Shown one piece after another: positions 11,229-21,207 of a DNA stretch of 64,000 nt. Position 1 is the first letter of the stretch; each line of letters opens with the position of its first letter. A model generated the notes under the pieces. It made no database searches and was not told where the DNA came from. It saw only the letters and a program-made list of their open reading frames with translations. Source of the DNA: JANPBY01 sp963851405 (GTDB taxonomy: Bacteria > Actinomycetota > Actinomycetes > DATJPE01); contig CAWKPB010000007.1 of assembly GCA_963851405.1 (NCBI GenBank), forward strand, positions 437,923-501,922, in the 5' to 3' direction. The position numbers and the translations under genes were made by a program.

Positions 11229-13157
11229 ATGACGTCCGCCTACGTCCTCGCGACCGAGACCGAGCAGGTCACGGCGGCCACCGGCGTCTTCTCGCTGATG
11301 TGGCTCATCATCGCGCTGCCGCTGTTGGGTGCGCTGGTGCTGCTCGTCGGTGGTAATCGGACCAACCGGTGGGGCCCGATCGTGGCCACGCTGCTGCCCA
11401 TCGGGTCCTTTGTCCTCGCGGCCGCGATGTTCGCCACGATGGTGTCGGAACCCTCCGAGGGGCGTGCCGTCGAGCAGATCCTCTACTCGTGGGTCCCGGT
11501 CGGTGAGCTCCAGGTCTACGTGGGCTTCCTGCTGGACCAGCTGTCCGTGGTCTTCCTGCTCCTGATCACGTTCGTGGGCTCGCTGATCCATCTCTACTCG
11601 CTCGGGTACATGAAGCATGACCCCGAGATTCGGCGCTTCTTCGCCTACCTGAACCTGTTCGTGGCCTCGATGCTGTTGCTGGTTCTCGCCAACAGCTACC
11701 TCCTGCTGTACGTCGGCTGGGAGGGCGTGGGCCTGGCCAGCTACTTGCTCATCGGTTTCTGGCAGTACAAGCCGACCGCCGCGACCGCGGCCAAGAAGGC
11801 CTTTGTCATCAACCGGGTCGGTGACCTCGGGCTGTCGATCGCCGTGATGGTCATGTTCGTGACCTTCGGCAGCGTCTCGTTCAGCGGGGTATTCGGCCAG
11901 GTCTCGCAGGCGAGCTCCGGCACCGTCGACCTGCTCGGTCTGCTGCTCCTGCTCGCGGCCTGCGGTAAGTCCGCCCAGGTCCCGCTGCAGGCCTGGTTGC
12001 TCGACGCGATGGAGGGTCCGACCCCGGTGTCGGCGCTCATCCACGCGGCCACCATGGTCACCGCCGGTGTCTATCTGATCGCGCGCTCGCACCCGATCTT
12101 CAACATCTCGTCGCTGGCCCTCACGGCCGTGGCGATCGTTGGCGTCGTCACGTTGGCGTTCGGCGCGATCATCGGCTGCGCCATGGACGACATCAAGAAG
12201 GCGCTCGCGGCGTCCACGATGAGCCAGATCGGCTACATGGTGCTGGCCGTCGGTCTCGGCACCACGGGCTACTCCTTGGGTATCGGCCACCTGCTCAGCC
12301 ACGGCTTTTTCAAGGCCGGCTTGTTCCTCGCCGCCGGTTCGGTCATGCACGCGATGCGTGACCAGCTGGATATTCGACGCTACGGCGGGCTGCGTAAGGC
12401 GATGCCCATCACGTTCGTGACGTTCTTCTTGGCCTATCTGGCCATCATCGGCATCCCGCCGTTCTCCGGCTTCTTCACCAAGGATCCGATCATCGACGCG
12501 GCCTACCACTCCGGCGGGACCTCGGGGATCGTCTATGGCCTGGTCGCCCAGCTGACAGCCGGACTGACGGCCTTCTACATGACCCGCGTTGTCATCTTGA
12601 CGTTCTTCGGGCCCAAGCGCTGGCACGAGGATGACAAGCCGCACGAGTCGCCGGCCACCATGACTGTCCCCATGGTCGTGCTCGCCTTCGGCTCGGTGTT
12701 CCTCGGCGGGTACTTGATGCTCAACAACCGCCTGATCACCTTCTTGGAGCCGGTGCTGGGCGAGGCCGAGCCGGCTCAGTACCTCTCCGCCCTCACGTTC
12801 GTGACGCTGGCCCTGGTGCTCGCCGGGGTCGGAGTCGCCTGGTGGATGTACCAGCGCCAAGAGGTGCCACAGACCGCGCCGGTCGGCAGCGGCATCACCG
12901 TCGCTGCCCGCAACTCGCTGTACGGCGACTCGTTCAACGAAACCGTGTTCATGCGGCCGGGGCAGTACCTCACGCGGTCGTTGGTGTACTTCGACAATCG
13001 GATCATTGACGGCTTCGTCAACGGATTCGCTGCCGTCGTCGGTGGGCTGTCCTCACGTAGCCGTCGGCTGCAGAGCGGGTTCGCCCGCTCCTACGCGCTG
13101 ACCATGCTCCTGGGCGCCTTGTTCATCGTCCTCGCCTTGGTGCTGGTGAGGCTCTGA
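11229..13157 (+). CDS. nuoL: NADH-quinone oxidoreductase subunit L
   Basis: Antiporter-like proton-pumping subunit, 642 residues with 14 or more hydrophobic segments and the extended C-terminus typical of NuoL. Landmarks are WEGVGLASYLLIGFW (conserved glutamate), LDAMEGPTPVSALIHAATM (broken helix and proton-path histidine) and IPPFSGFFTKD. The start ATG has a GGGGG-type purine stretch upstream and follows nuoK after 40 bases, the largest gap in the operon. Confidence 0.96.
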   Translation: MTSAYVLATETEQVTAATGVFSLMWLIIALPLLGALVLLVGGNRTNRWGPIVATLLPIGSFVLAAAMFATMVSEPSEGRAVEQILYSWVPVGELQVYVGFLLDQLSVVFLLLITFVGSLIHLYSLGYMKHDPEIRRFFAYLNLFVASMLLLVLANSYLLLYVGWEGVGLASYLLIGFWQYKPTAATAAKKAFVINRVGDLGLSIAVMVMFVTFGSVSFSGVFGQVSQASSGTVDLLGLLLLLAACGKSAQVPLQAWLLDAMEGPTPVSALIHAATMVTAGVYLIARSHPIFNISSLALTAVAIVGVVTLAFGAIIGCAMDDIKKALAASTMSQIGYMVLAVGLGTTGYSLGIGHLLSHGFFKAGLFLAAGSVMHAMRDQLDIRRYGGLRKAMPITFVTFFLAYLAIIGIPPFSGFFTKDPIIDAAYHSGGTSGIVYGLVAQLTAGLTAFYMTRVVILTFFGPKRWHEDDKPHESPATMTVPMVVLAFGSVFLGGYLMLNNRLITFLEPVLGEAEPAQYLSALTFVTLALVLAGVGVAWWMYQRQEVPQTAPVGSGITVAARNSLYGDSFNETVFMRPGQYLTRSLVYFDNRIIDGFVNGFAAVVGGLSSRSRRLQSGFARSYALTMLLGALFIVLALVLVRL

Positions 13158-14695
13158 TGTCTGTGCTGACCGTCCTCATCCTGGTGCCGCTGCTCGGCGC
13201 AGCGCTGGTCGCGGCGCTGCCCTCGGCCCGTGAGACGCTGGCCAAGCAGATCACCCTCGGCATCTCTTTGGTGGTCCTCGCGCTCACGATCGCGATGGCC
13301 CTGGAGTTCGACTCCGCGGCGGTGGGCTTCCAGTTCACCGAGGTCCGGGAATGGATTCCGGCCTTCGGAGTCTCGTATGCGGTGGGTGTGGACGGGATCG
13401 CGCTGGTCCTCATCGCCATGGCCACGGTGCTCGTACCGGTAGTCGTGATTGCGTCCTGGCACGAGGCCGACCGGGCGAACCGACCGGTCAAGATCTACTT
13501 CGCGCTGATCCTGGCGCTTGAGGCCTTGATGGTCGGGGTGTTCGCGGCCACCGACGTCTTCTTGTTCTACGTGTTCTTCGAGGTCATGCTCATCCCGGTC
13601 TACTTCCTGATCGGGATGTTCGGGGGCGCGCAGCGCTCGTACGCCGCCGTGAAGTTCTTGCTGTACAGCCTGTTCGGTGGGCTGCTCATGCTCGCGGCGC
13701 TGATCGGGCTCTACGTCGTCTCCGCGCGCGAGTTGGGCACGGGCACCTTCGACTACGTCACGCTGACCAACCTGGCGATGGACGAAAACACCCAGCGGAT
13801 CCTGTTCCTCGGGTTCTTCATCGCCTTCGCCATCAAGGCGCCGTTGTGGCCGTTCCACACCTGGCTGCCGGATGCGTCCTCTGAGGCGACGCCTGGCACC
13901 GCGATCCTGTTGATCGGTGTCCTCGACAAGGTCGGCACGTTCGGGATGATTCGGTACTGCCTGCCGCTGTTCCCGGACGCCTCGCGCTACTACGCGCCGG
14001 TCGTCGTCGCGCTAGCGGTGATCGGAATCATCTACGGAGCACTGCTGGCCATCGGGCAGACAGACATGATGCGGCTGGTCGCCTACACCTCGTTGTCCCA
14101 CTTCGGTTTCATCGCGTTGGGCATCTTCGTCTTCACGACCCAGGGCCAGTCCGGTTCGACGCTCTACATGGTCAACCATGGCTTCTCGACCGCTGGCCTG
14201 CTCCTCATCGTTGGTTACCTGGTGAGCAGACGCGGTTCCAAGCTGATCGGCGACTACGGAGGCGTCCAGAAGGTGGCGCCGGTGCTGGCCGGGTTCTTCC
14301 TCCTGATGGGCCTTGGTGGGCTTGCGTTGCCGGGGTTGTCGACCTTCATCAGCGAGTTCCTGGTGTTGATCGGCAGTTACGCCCGCTACCCGGGAGCTGC
14401 GGTGGTCGCAGCCTTCGGGATCATCCTGGCGGCGCTGTACATCCTGTTCTGGTACCAGCGCGTGGCCACCGGACCGGCGACCGACGACGTGAAGGGTTTC
14501 CGGGACCTCGGCGGTCGCGAGACGCTCGCCGTCATGTCCATCGCGGTCGTTCTCATCGCTGTGGGCTTCTACCCCAAGCCGGTGCTCGACGTCATCAATC
14601 CCGCGGTGGACGTCACTTTGGAGCAGGTCGGACTGTCTGACCCGCCACCAACGGTCGCCGCGGTCGATGAGCCGGTCGAAGGAGATGCGCCATGA
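13157..14695 (+). CDS. nuoM: NADH-quinone oxidoreductase subunit M
   Basis: Second antiporter-like proton-pumping subunit, 512 residues. The conserved glutamate helix VFFEVMLIPVYFLIGMFGG and the motif HTWLPDASSEATP are present. The start codon shares its first base with the last base of the nuoL stop (TGATG), and the end overlaps nuoN by four bases. A short acidic tail closes the protein. Confidence 0.96.
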   Translation: MSVLTVLILVPLLGAALVAALPSARETLAKQITLGISLVVLALTIAMALEFDSAAVGFQFTEVREWIPAFGVSYAVGVDGIALVLIAMATVLVPVVVIASWHEADRANRPVKIYFALILALEALMVGVFAATDVFLFYVFFEVMLIPVYFLIGMFGGAQRSYAAVKFLLYSLFGGLLMLAALIGLYVVSARELGTGTFDYVTLTNLAMDENTQRILFLGFFIAFAIKAPLWPFHTWLPDASSEATPGTAILLIGVLDKVGTFGMIRYCLPLFPDASRYYAPVVVALAVIGIIYGALLAIGQTDMMRLVAYTSLSHFGFIALGIFVFTTQGQSGSTLYMVNHGFSTAGLLLIVGYLVSRRGSKLIGDYGGVQKVAPVLAGFFLLMGLGGLALPGLSTFISEFLVLIGSYARYPGAAVVAAFGIILAALYILFWYQRVATGPATDDVKGFRDLGGRETLAVMSIAVVLIAVGFYPKPVLDVINPAVDVTLEQVGLSDPPPTVAAVDEPVEGDAP

Positions 14696-16250
14696 TCTTC
14701 GAGGACATCACCTTCACCAGCCCGAGCATCGAGTATGCGCCGCTGGCGCCGATGCTCGTGGTGTTCGGAGCTGCCCTGCTCGGGGTGCTGGTCGAGGCCT
14801 TCGTGCCGCGAGCGCACCGCCGTACGACCCAGTTGTGGTTGACCCTCGGCGCCCTCGTCATCGCCTTCCTACTCGTGGTCCGCTTTGCGTTGAACAGCTC
14901 GCCCACGCTGGCCGCCGAAGGTGCCGTGGCCATCGATGGGCCAGCGCTCTTCCTGCAGGGCACGATCTTGGTGCTGGCGTTCGCCGCGGTGTTCACCCTG
15001 GCTGAACGCAGCCGTTGACCCAGCTGGTGATGCCTTCGCGCCCATGCCCGCCGCCCCGCCCGGGAGTGACGACGAGCAGGCCGCAGTCGCTGCGGGCTGG
15101 ACCCTGACCGAGGTCTACCCGCTCACGACTGTTCGCCGTCGGCGGCATGCTGCTGTTCCCCGCTTCGAACGACCTGCTGACGCTGTTCGTGGCTCTCGAG
15201 GTCCTGTCGCTCCCGCTGTACCTCATGGCCGGGTTGGCCCGACGCCGCCGGCTGCTCAGCCAGGAAGCCGCGCTGAAGTACTTCCTGCTCGGCGCCTTCT
15301 CCTCGGCCTTCTTCTTGTTCGGCCTGGCCTTCGTCTACGGCTTCGCCGGTTCGCTCGGACTCGGCGAGATCGCGGTCGCAGTCAGTTCCGTTCCCGGACT
15401 CGACCCGTTGCTGCTGGCCGGGATCGCCCTGGTCGCGGTCGGCCTGCTGTTCAAGGTGAGCGCCGTCCCCGTTCCACGCAGTGGACCCCCGACGTCTACC
15501 AAGGCTCACCGACGTCGGTCACCGGCTTCATGGCCGCGTGCACCAAGGTCGCGGCCTTTGGTGCCTTGCTGCGCGTCTTCTACGTGGCCTTCGGCGGCGT
15601 TCGCTGGGACTGGCGGCCGATGATCTGCGCAGTCGCCATCTTCACGATGTTCGTCGGGGCGCTGCTGGCGCTCACCCAGACCGACGTGAAGCGCATGCTC
15701 GCCTACTCGTCGATCGCCCACGCCGGCTTCATGCTCACCGGCGTTCCTGGCAGTGGATCGAGCCGGGCTGTCCAGCACGATGTTCTACCTGCTTGCGTAC
15801 GGCTTCACGACGATCGGGGCCTTCGCCATCGTGACGCTGGTTCGAGACTCGACCGGCGAGGCAACGCACCTGTCCCAGTGGGCTGGCCTGGGTCGACGCT
15901 CACCGCTCGTCGCCGGGATCTTCGCGTTCTTCCTGCTGGCCTTGGCCGGGATCCCTTTGACCAGCGGCTTCACCGGGAAGTTCGCGGTCTTCTCAGCCGC
16001 CGTGGGCGGCGGGGCCACGACGTTGGTGATCGTCGGTGTCCTCGTCAGCGCGATGGCGGCCTTCTTCTACGTCCGCGTCATCGTGCTCATGTTCTTCACC
16101 GAGCCGGCCCCCGACGGCCCGACCGTGGCCGTGCCCAGCGCGTTCACCCAGGCAGCCGTGACCTTGGCCGTGGTGATGACCGTACTGCTCGGCATCCTTC
16201 CCCAGCCGCTCCTCGATCTGGCCGATCGCGCATCGGTCTTCTTGCGCTAG
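14692..16250 (+). CDS. nuoN: NADH-quinone oxidoreductase subunit N, broken by five single-base insertions
   Basis: Third antiporter-like subunit. Family sequence continues across frames: LTLFVALEVLSLPLYLMAG, TPDVYQGSPTSVTGF and LAGIPLTSGFTGKF. Each break is repaired by deleting one base: a C in CC at 15012-15013, an A at 15128, a G at 15471, a G at 15478 and a C in CC at 15746-15747. The repaired gene gives 518 codons including the stop. Five defects in one gene, each fixed by one base with no loss of conserved residues, point to sequencing error rather than decay. It ends the nuo operon. Confidence 0.9.
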
Positions 16251-16257
16251 TGGCGTT

Positions 16258-17256
16258 GTGAGCCTCAGCGGTCCCTTTGCTGCCGGTATCGGTGACGGCG
16301 AGCTCGAGGCCGAGCTCGCCACCGAACTGGCCCAGGTCGAAGCGCTACTCCTCGCCTCGGTGGCCAGTGAGGACCCCTTCGTCAGTGACGTGGCCAAGCA
16401 CCTCGTCGACGCCGGCGGCAAGCGCTTCCGCCCTTTGCTGGTCCTGCTCGCCGCCCAGTTCGGCGACCCGGCAAGTCCAGGGGTGATCCCGGCCGCGGTG
16501 GTCGTGGAGCTGACCCATCTCGCGACGCTGTATCACGACGACGTGATGGATGAGGCCCCCCTCCGGCGGGGCGGCCCCTCGGCCAACGCACGGTGGGACA
16601 ACACCGTCGCGATCCTCACGGGCGACTTCCTGTTCGCCCGCGCTTCGCACATCTTGGCTGACCTGGGGCCGGAGGCCGTACGCATCCAGGCGGAGACCTT
16701 CGAGCGGCTCGTGGCCGGCCAGATCCACGAGACGATCGGCCCGGTCGAGGGGCAGGATCCGCTCGATCACTACCTGCAGGTCGTCGCGGACAAGACCGGT
16801 TCGCTGATCGCGACCTCGGGTCGCTTTGGGGCGATGCTCTCGGGTGCCGGCGATCAGGTGGCTTCGGTCCTCACCGAGTTCGGTGAGCGGATCGGGGTGG
16901 CCTTCCAGCTGTCCGACGATCTGCTGGACGTGCTCAGCGACTCCGCTGAGTCGGGCAAGACCCCGGGGACGGACTTACGGGAGGGCGTCGCGACGCTGCC
17001 CGCGCTGCATGTGCGGCGGGCTGCTGCCCCGGAGGACGCCAGGTTGCTCGAGCTGCTCGGCCGGGCCGTGAACGACGATGCCGAGCATGCCGAGGCCTTG
17101 GCCTTGGTGCGGGCGCACCCGGCGATTGAGCTGGCCAGGGCCGACCTCGCCCAGCTGGCCGCTGAAGCGCGCCGGTTGTTGGACGCGTTGCCGGACGTCC
17201 CCGCTCGACACGCGCTGGCCTCCCTGTGCGATGTGGTCGTGACGCGCACGACGTAG
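16258..17256 (+). CDS. Polyprenyl diphosphate synthase
   Basis: Trans-isoprenyl chain-elongating enzyme of 332 residues. The first Asp-rich motif is HDDVMDEAPLRRGG (about residue 97) and the second is QLSDDLLDV (about residue 220); GGKRFRP near residue 45 binds the diphosphate. The GTG start lies eight bases after the nuoN stop, so it is probably cotranscribed with complex I. Together with the reductase gene at the left edge this suggests menaquinone side-chain synthesis (GrcC/HepT-like); the chain length made cannot be told from sequence. Confidence 0.92.
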   Translation: MSLSGPFAAGIGDGELEAELATELAQVEALLLASVASEDPFVSDVAKHLVDAGGKRFRPLLVLLAAQFGDPASPGVIPAAVVVELTHLATLYHDDVMDEAPLRRGGPSANARWDNTVAILTGDFLFARASHILADLGPEAVRIQAETFERLVAGQIHETIGPVEGQDPLDHYLQVVADKTGSLIATSGRFGAMLSGAGDQVASVLTEFGERIGVAFQLSDDLLDVLSDSAESGKTPGTDLREGVATLPALHVRRAAAPEDARLLELLGRAVNDDAEHAEALALVRAHPAIELARADLAQLAAEARRLLDALPDVPARHALASLCDVVVTRTT

Positions 17257-17265
17257 GTCGCGTCG

Positions 17266-18168
17266 TCAGGGAATCGCGACCGGTATCTCCCGCCCTCTCC
17301 GGGCATGCCGGATGCCGTCCACGCTGAAGACCACCAGCGCGACCCAGACCACCGTGAAACCCGCAACACCCACGACGGTCAACCGCTCACCGAGCACGAC
17401 CACGCCCAGGGCGAACTGAATGACTGGCGTGATGTATTGCAGAACGCCCAAGGTTGTGAGCGGCACCCGTGGCGCTGCGGCACCGAACAACAACAGAGGA
17501 GTCGCGGTCATGACGCCCACGCCCACCATCAAGACGACGTGGGCGAGACCCTCATGCAAGAAGGCGGCCTCGCCCTGCGCCTCGAGCCATGAGAGGAACA
17601 GCAGCGTCGGGATGATGAGGATGGTGGTCTCGACGGTGAGGCTCTCCACCGCGGGCATTCCTACGACCTTCTTGACGGCGCCGTAGGTCGCGAACGAGCA
17701 AGCCAGCACCAGGCCAACCCACGGCGGTCGGCCGTAGCCGACGGTGAGGACTAATACCGCGACCACACCCAGCCCGACCGCCACCCACTGACCGCCGCGC
17801 AACCGCTCGCGGAACACCACGATGCCCAGCAGGACGGTGACCAACGGGTTGATGAAGTAGCCGAGAGAGGCTTCCAGCACGTGCTCGCTGTTGACCGCCC
17901 AGATGTAGACGCCCCAGTTGATCGCAATCACCGTCGCGGCCAACAGGAGGAGCCCCAGGCGGCGCCGGTCGCGCACGATGCGGCCGACCCAGGCCCAGCG
18001 GCGACGGATCAGCAAGATGAGGCCGAGGAAGACCAGGCTCCACAGCACGCGGTGCCCGAGGATCTCCACGGCACCGGCCGGCAGGAGAAGCGGGAAGTAG
18101 AGGGGAAACAGCCCCCACAGCAGATAGGCGCCGATGCCGTACGCGACCCCCCGGCGTGACTCGCTCAG
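17266..18168 (-). CDS. rarD: RarD-like EamA family permease, probable CTG start
   Basis: About 300 residues with ten hydrophobic segments; GIGAYLLWGLFPLYFPLL at the N-terminus, INWGVYIWAVN and ASLGYFINPLVTVLLG are typical of RarD, a DMT-superfamily permease of unknown physiological substrate. The frame is open into korB, but that upstream part is the korB shadow after its frameshift. No ATG, GTG or TTG exists between the korB stop and the first helix. A CTG at 18166-18168 overlapping the korB stop as CTGA gives a product starting (M)SESRRGVAYG, so I place the start there. Confidence 0.85.
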   Translation of the reverse strand: MSESRRGVAYGIGAYLLWGLFPLYFPLLLPAGAVEILGHRVLWSLVFLGLILLIRRRWAWVGRIVRDRRRLGLLLLAATVIAINWGVYIWAVNSEHVLEASLGYFINPLVTVLLGIVVFRERLRGGQWVAVGLGVVAVLVLTVGYGRPPWVGLVLACSFATYGAVKKVVGMPAVESLTVETTILIIPTLLFLSWLEAQGEAAFLHEGLAHVVLMVGVGVMTATPLLLFGAAAPRVPLTTLGVLQYITPVIQFALGVVVLGERLTVVGVAGFTVVWVALVVFSVDGIRHARRGREIPVAIP

Positions 18169-19233
18169 TCGATGACCCAGGTGTCCTGGCCGGCGAGCAG
18201 GGTCGCGAGGTCGCCGGGGCCCTGCTGCTCGCGCACGTCGGCGAGCTGGGCGCTCACCTGGCGGTCGTAGGCGGGCCGCGACGACATCGCGGAAGACGCC
18301 GATCGGTGAGTGGTTGAGCGAGGTGATGTCAGCGAGTCGTGACAGCGCGAACGCGGTCGAGGGATCGGTGGCGTGCGCGTCGTGGACCAGGAGTGTGGCG
18401 GGGTCGACCGATTCGACGTCGACGACCTCGAGGCTGCCGTCGCCGCTTTGCACCAGCCCGTGGCACCCATCGATACCGAAGCGCATCGGCTCGTCCTGCT
18501 CGAGGCGGATGACCGACTCCTCGCGGGAGTCGTTGTCCTTGAGCAGCTCGAAGGCGCCGTCGTTGAAGATGTTGCAGTTCTGATAGATCTCGACCAGCGC
18601 CGTGCCTTCGTGCGCGGCGGCCGCGCGGAGCACGCCGGTCAGGTGCTTGCGGTCCGAGTCGATGGTGCGGGCGACGAAGCTGGCCTCAGCGCCGAGCGCG
18701 AGGGACACCGGGTTGAACGGCGCGTCGAGCGACCCCATGGGGGTGGACTTCGTGATCTTCCCCTGCTCTGAGGTCGGGGAGTACTGGCCCTTGGTTAGGC
18801 CGTAGATCCGGTTGTTGAACAACAGGATCTTGAGGTTGACGTTGCGACGCAGCGCGTGGATGAGGTGGTTGCCACCGATGGACAGCGCATCGCCGTCGCC
18901 GGTCACCACCCAGACCGAGAGGTCCTGGCGAGCCGTGGCGAGGCCGGTCGCGATGGCCGGGGCGCGGCCGTGGATCGAGTGCATGCCGTAGGTGTTCATG
19001 TAGTACGGGAATCGGGAGGAGCACCCGATGCCGGAGACGAAGACGATGTTCTCGCGCCTGACGCCTAGCTCGGGCATGAAGCCCTGGACCGCGGCGAGGA
19101 TCGCGTAGTCACCACAGCCAGGGCACCAGCGCACCTCCTGGTCGGTCTTGAAGTCTTTGGCGGTCTGCGCCTCATCGGTGCGCGGGACGTCACCCAGGCC
19201 GGGGAACCCCAGCGACACACTCGTGTCAGACAC
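18165..19233 (-). CDS. korB: 2-oxoacid:ferredoxin oxidoreductase, beta subunit (one-base insertion near 3' end)
   Basis: Thiamine-diphosphate subunit of a KorAB-type enzyme (2-oxoglutarate to succinyl-CoA with ferredoxin as acceptor). Visible are the cluster cysteines in RWCPGCGDY and GIGCSSRFPYY, and the TPP motif TGDGDALSIGGNH followed by NNRIYGLTKGQ. One extra base in the repeat at 18279-18285 throws the frame into rarD; without it the C-terminus reads RPAYDRQVSAQLADV and stops at 18165 (355 residues). The GTG start overlaps korA by eight bases. Confidence 0.92.
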
Positions 19234-21088
19234 TCGCGATCACGTCCTCGATGACTCCTTCGAGTTCTTCGGCCTTGAACGGCAGACCGCGAACCTGGTT
19301 GTAGGCGATCGCGTCCACCAGATAGCGGCCCCGGATGAGCAGGGCCAGCTGGCCGAGGTTCATCTCCGGGATGAGCACCCGGTCGTAGCGGCGGAGCACC
19401 TCTTCGGTGTTGGCCGGGAACGGGTTGAGGTGTCGTAGATGGGCCTGGGCCACGAAGCCGCCCTTGCGCCGAATTCGGCGGCAGGCGGCTCCGATCGGGC
19501 CGTACGTCGAGCCCCAACCGAGGACGAGGACCCGGGCGGACTCCGACGGGTCGTCGACCTCGAGCGGGGCGATACTCGCGGCGATGCCATCGACCTTCGC
19601 CTGTCGAGTGCGAACCATCAGGTCGTGGTTGGCCGCGTCATAGGAGATGACACCCGAGCCGTCCGCCTTCTCGATCCCTCCGATGCGGTGCTCGAGGTCA
19701 GGGGTGCCGGGGATCGCCCAGGGGCGAGCCAGCGTCTCGGGATCCCTCAGGTAGGGCCAGAACTCGTCCTGGCCCTTGGCGTTGACGTGGTTGGTCTCGG
19801 TGGCGAACTCCACCCGGAGGTCGGGTAGGTCGGCGACGTCGGGGATCCGCCATGGCTCGGAACCGTTGGCGAGATAACCATCGGAGAGCAGGAACACCGG
19901 GGTCCGGTAGGTGAGGGCGATCCGGCAGGCTTCGATGGCGGCATCGAAGCAGTCGCCGGGGGACTGCGGCGCCACGATGGGGACCGGTGCCTCGCCGTTG
20001 CGCCCGAACATCGCCATCAGCAGATCGGACTGCTCGGTCTTGGTGGGAAGCCCCGTCGACGGACCGCCACGCTGGACGTCAACCACGACCAGCGGCAACT
20101 CGAGGGAGACCGCGAGGCCGATGGTCTCGGACTTCAGGGCGATCCCGGGGCCGGACGTGGTCGTCACGCCGAGGGCGCCACCAAACGATGCGCCCAGTGC
20201 GGCGCCGATCCCGGCGATCTCATCCTCGGCTTGAAAGGTCTTGATACCGAAGTTCTTGTGCCTGGAAAGCTCGTGCAGGATGTCCGAGGCGGGCGTGATC
20301 GGGTACGCCCCGAGGAACATCGGCAGGTCGCTGCACTGCGCAGCCGCGATCAGCCCGTACGACAGAGCCAGGTTGCCGCTCATGTTGCGGTAGGTCCCCG
20401 GCACCATCGCGGCCGGCTTGATCTCGTAGGAGACCGAGAAGTCCTCGGTGGTGTCTCCGAAGTTGTAGCCGGCGCGGAACGCGGCGAGGTTGGCTTCGAG
20501 GATGTCCGGCTTGCGACCGAACTTCTGTTCCAGGAAACGCACGGTGCCATCGGTCGGCCGGTTGTAGAGCCAGGACAGCAGTCCGAGCGCGTACATGTTC
20601 TTGGCTCGTTCCGCCTCTTTCTTGCTGACCGCCATGCCCTTGAGCGCCTCGACGGTTTGGGACGTCAAGGCAATCGGGTGGACGTTGTAGCCGTCGAGCG
20701 AACCGTCGTCCAGAGGACTGCCTGCGTAGCCGACCTTGGTCAGAGCGCGGGGGGTGAACTCGTCGGTGTTGACGATCAGGTCGGCGCCGCGCGGGAGGTC
20801 GGCGAGGTTGGCCATCAGGGCCGCGGGATTCATGGCCACGAGCACGGTCGGGGCATCGCCCGGCGTCATGATGTCGTGATCGGCGAAGTGCAACTGGAAC
20901 GCGCTGACCCCGGGCAGGGTGCCTGCTGGGGCGCGGATCTCGGCCGGGAAGTCGGGCAGCGTCGACAGGTCGTTGCCGAACGAGGCCGTTTCGGAGGTAA
21001 AGCGGTCTCCGGTGAGCTGCATTCCGTCGCCGGAGTCGCCAGCGAAACGGATGATGACACGATCAAGTCGGACGACCTGCTTGGCCAC
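19226..21088 (-). CDS. korA: 2-oxoacid:ferredoxin oxidoreductase, alpha subunit
   Basis: 620 residues in the fused gamma-alpha order of actinobacterial KorA: an N-terminal gamma domain (GDSGDGMQLTGDRF) followed by the pyrimidine-binding alpha domain (YPITPASDILHEL, FQAEDEIAGIGAALGASF, TTTSGPGIALKSE). The start is GTG. It is the promoter-proximal gene of korA-korB-rarD and faces the orphan NuoB-like operon across 119 bases. The reaction is the ferredoxin-linked alternative to 2-oxoglutarate dehydrogenase; exact substrate is inferred from family only. Confidence 0.93.
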   Translation of the reverse strand: MAKQVVRLDRVIIRFAGDSGDGMQLTGDRFTSETASFGNDLSTLPDFPAEIRAPAGTLPGVSAFQLHFADHDIMTPGDAPTVLVAMNPAALMANLADLPRGADLIVNTDEFTPRALTKVGYAGSPLDDGSLDGYNVHPIALTSQTVEALKGMAVSKKEAERAKNMYALGLLSWLYNRPTDGTVRFLEQKFGRKPDILEANLAAFRAGYNFGDTTEDFSVSYEIKPAAMVPGTYRNMSGNLALSYGLIAAAQCSDLPMFLGAYPITPASDILHELSRHKNFGIKTFQAEDEIAGIGAALGASFGGALGVTTTSGPGIALKSETIGLAVSLELPLVVVDVQRGGPSTGLPTKTEQSDLLMAMFGRNGEAPVPIVAPQSPGDCFDAAIEACRIALTYRTPVFLLSDGYLANGSEPWRIPDVADLPDLRVEFATETNHVNAKGQDEFWPYLRDPETLARPWAIPGTPDLEHRIGGIEKADGSGVISYDAANHDLMVRTRQAKVDGIAASIAPLEVDDPSESARVLVLGWGSTYGPIGAACRRIRRKGGFVAQAHLRHLNPFPANTEEVLRRYDRVLIPEMNLGQLALLIRGRYLVDAIAYNQVRGLPFKAEELEGVIEDVIASV

Positions 21089-21207
21089 GCGTCCATCCTA
21101 GGTGAGGCGGGTGATGCTGCACGCCGAGGGTCACTCGACGAGCGTTCCGTCAGACAGAACGATGTTCCAATTCTACGTCAGGGTTCGCCATCGTCCACTA
21201 TGGACCC

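Noticed and set aside
11127..12860. 577-codon ORF on the minus strand across nuoL
   Set aside because: Shadow of a GC-rich gene: polar, repetitive Arg/Gly/Glu/Asp/His composition, no family motif, and nuoL on the plus strand is certain.
14921..16261. 446-codon ORF as a separate gene after nuoM
   Set aside because: It is a patchwork of nuoN in and out of frame; only two stretches read as NuoN and the rest is Arg-rich shadow.
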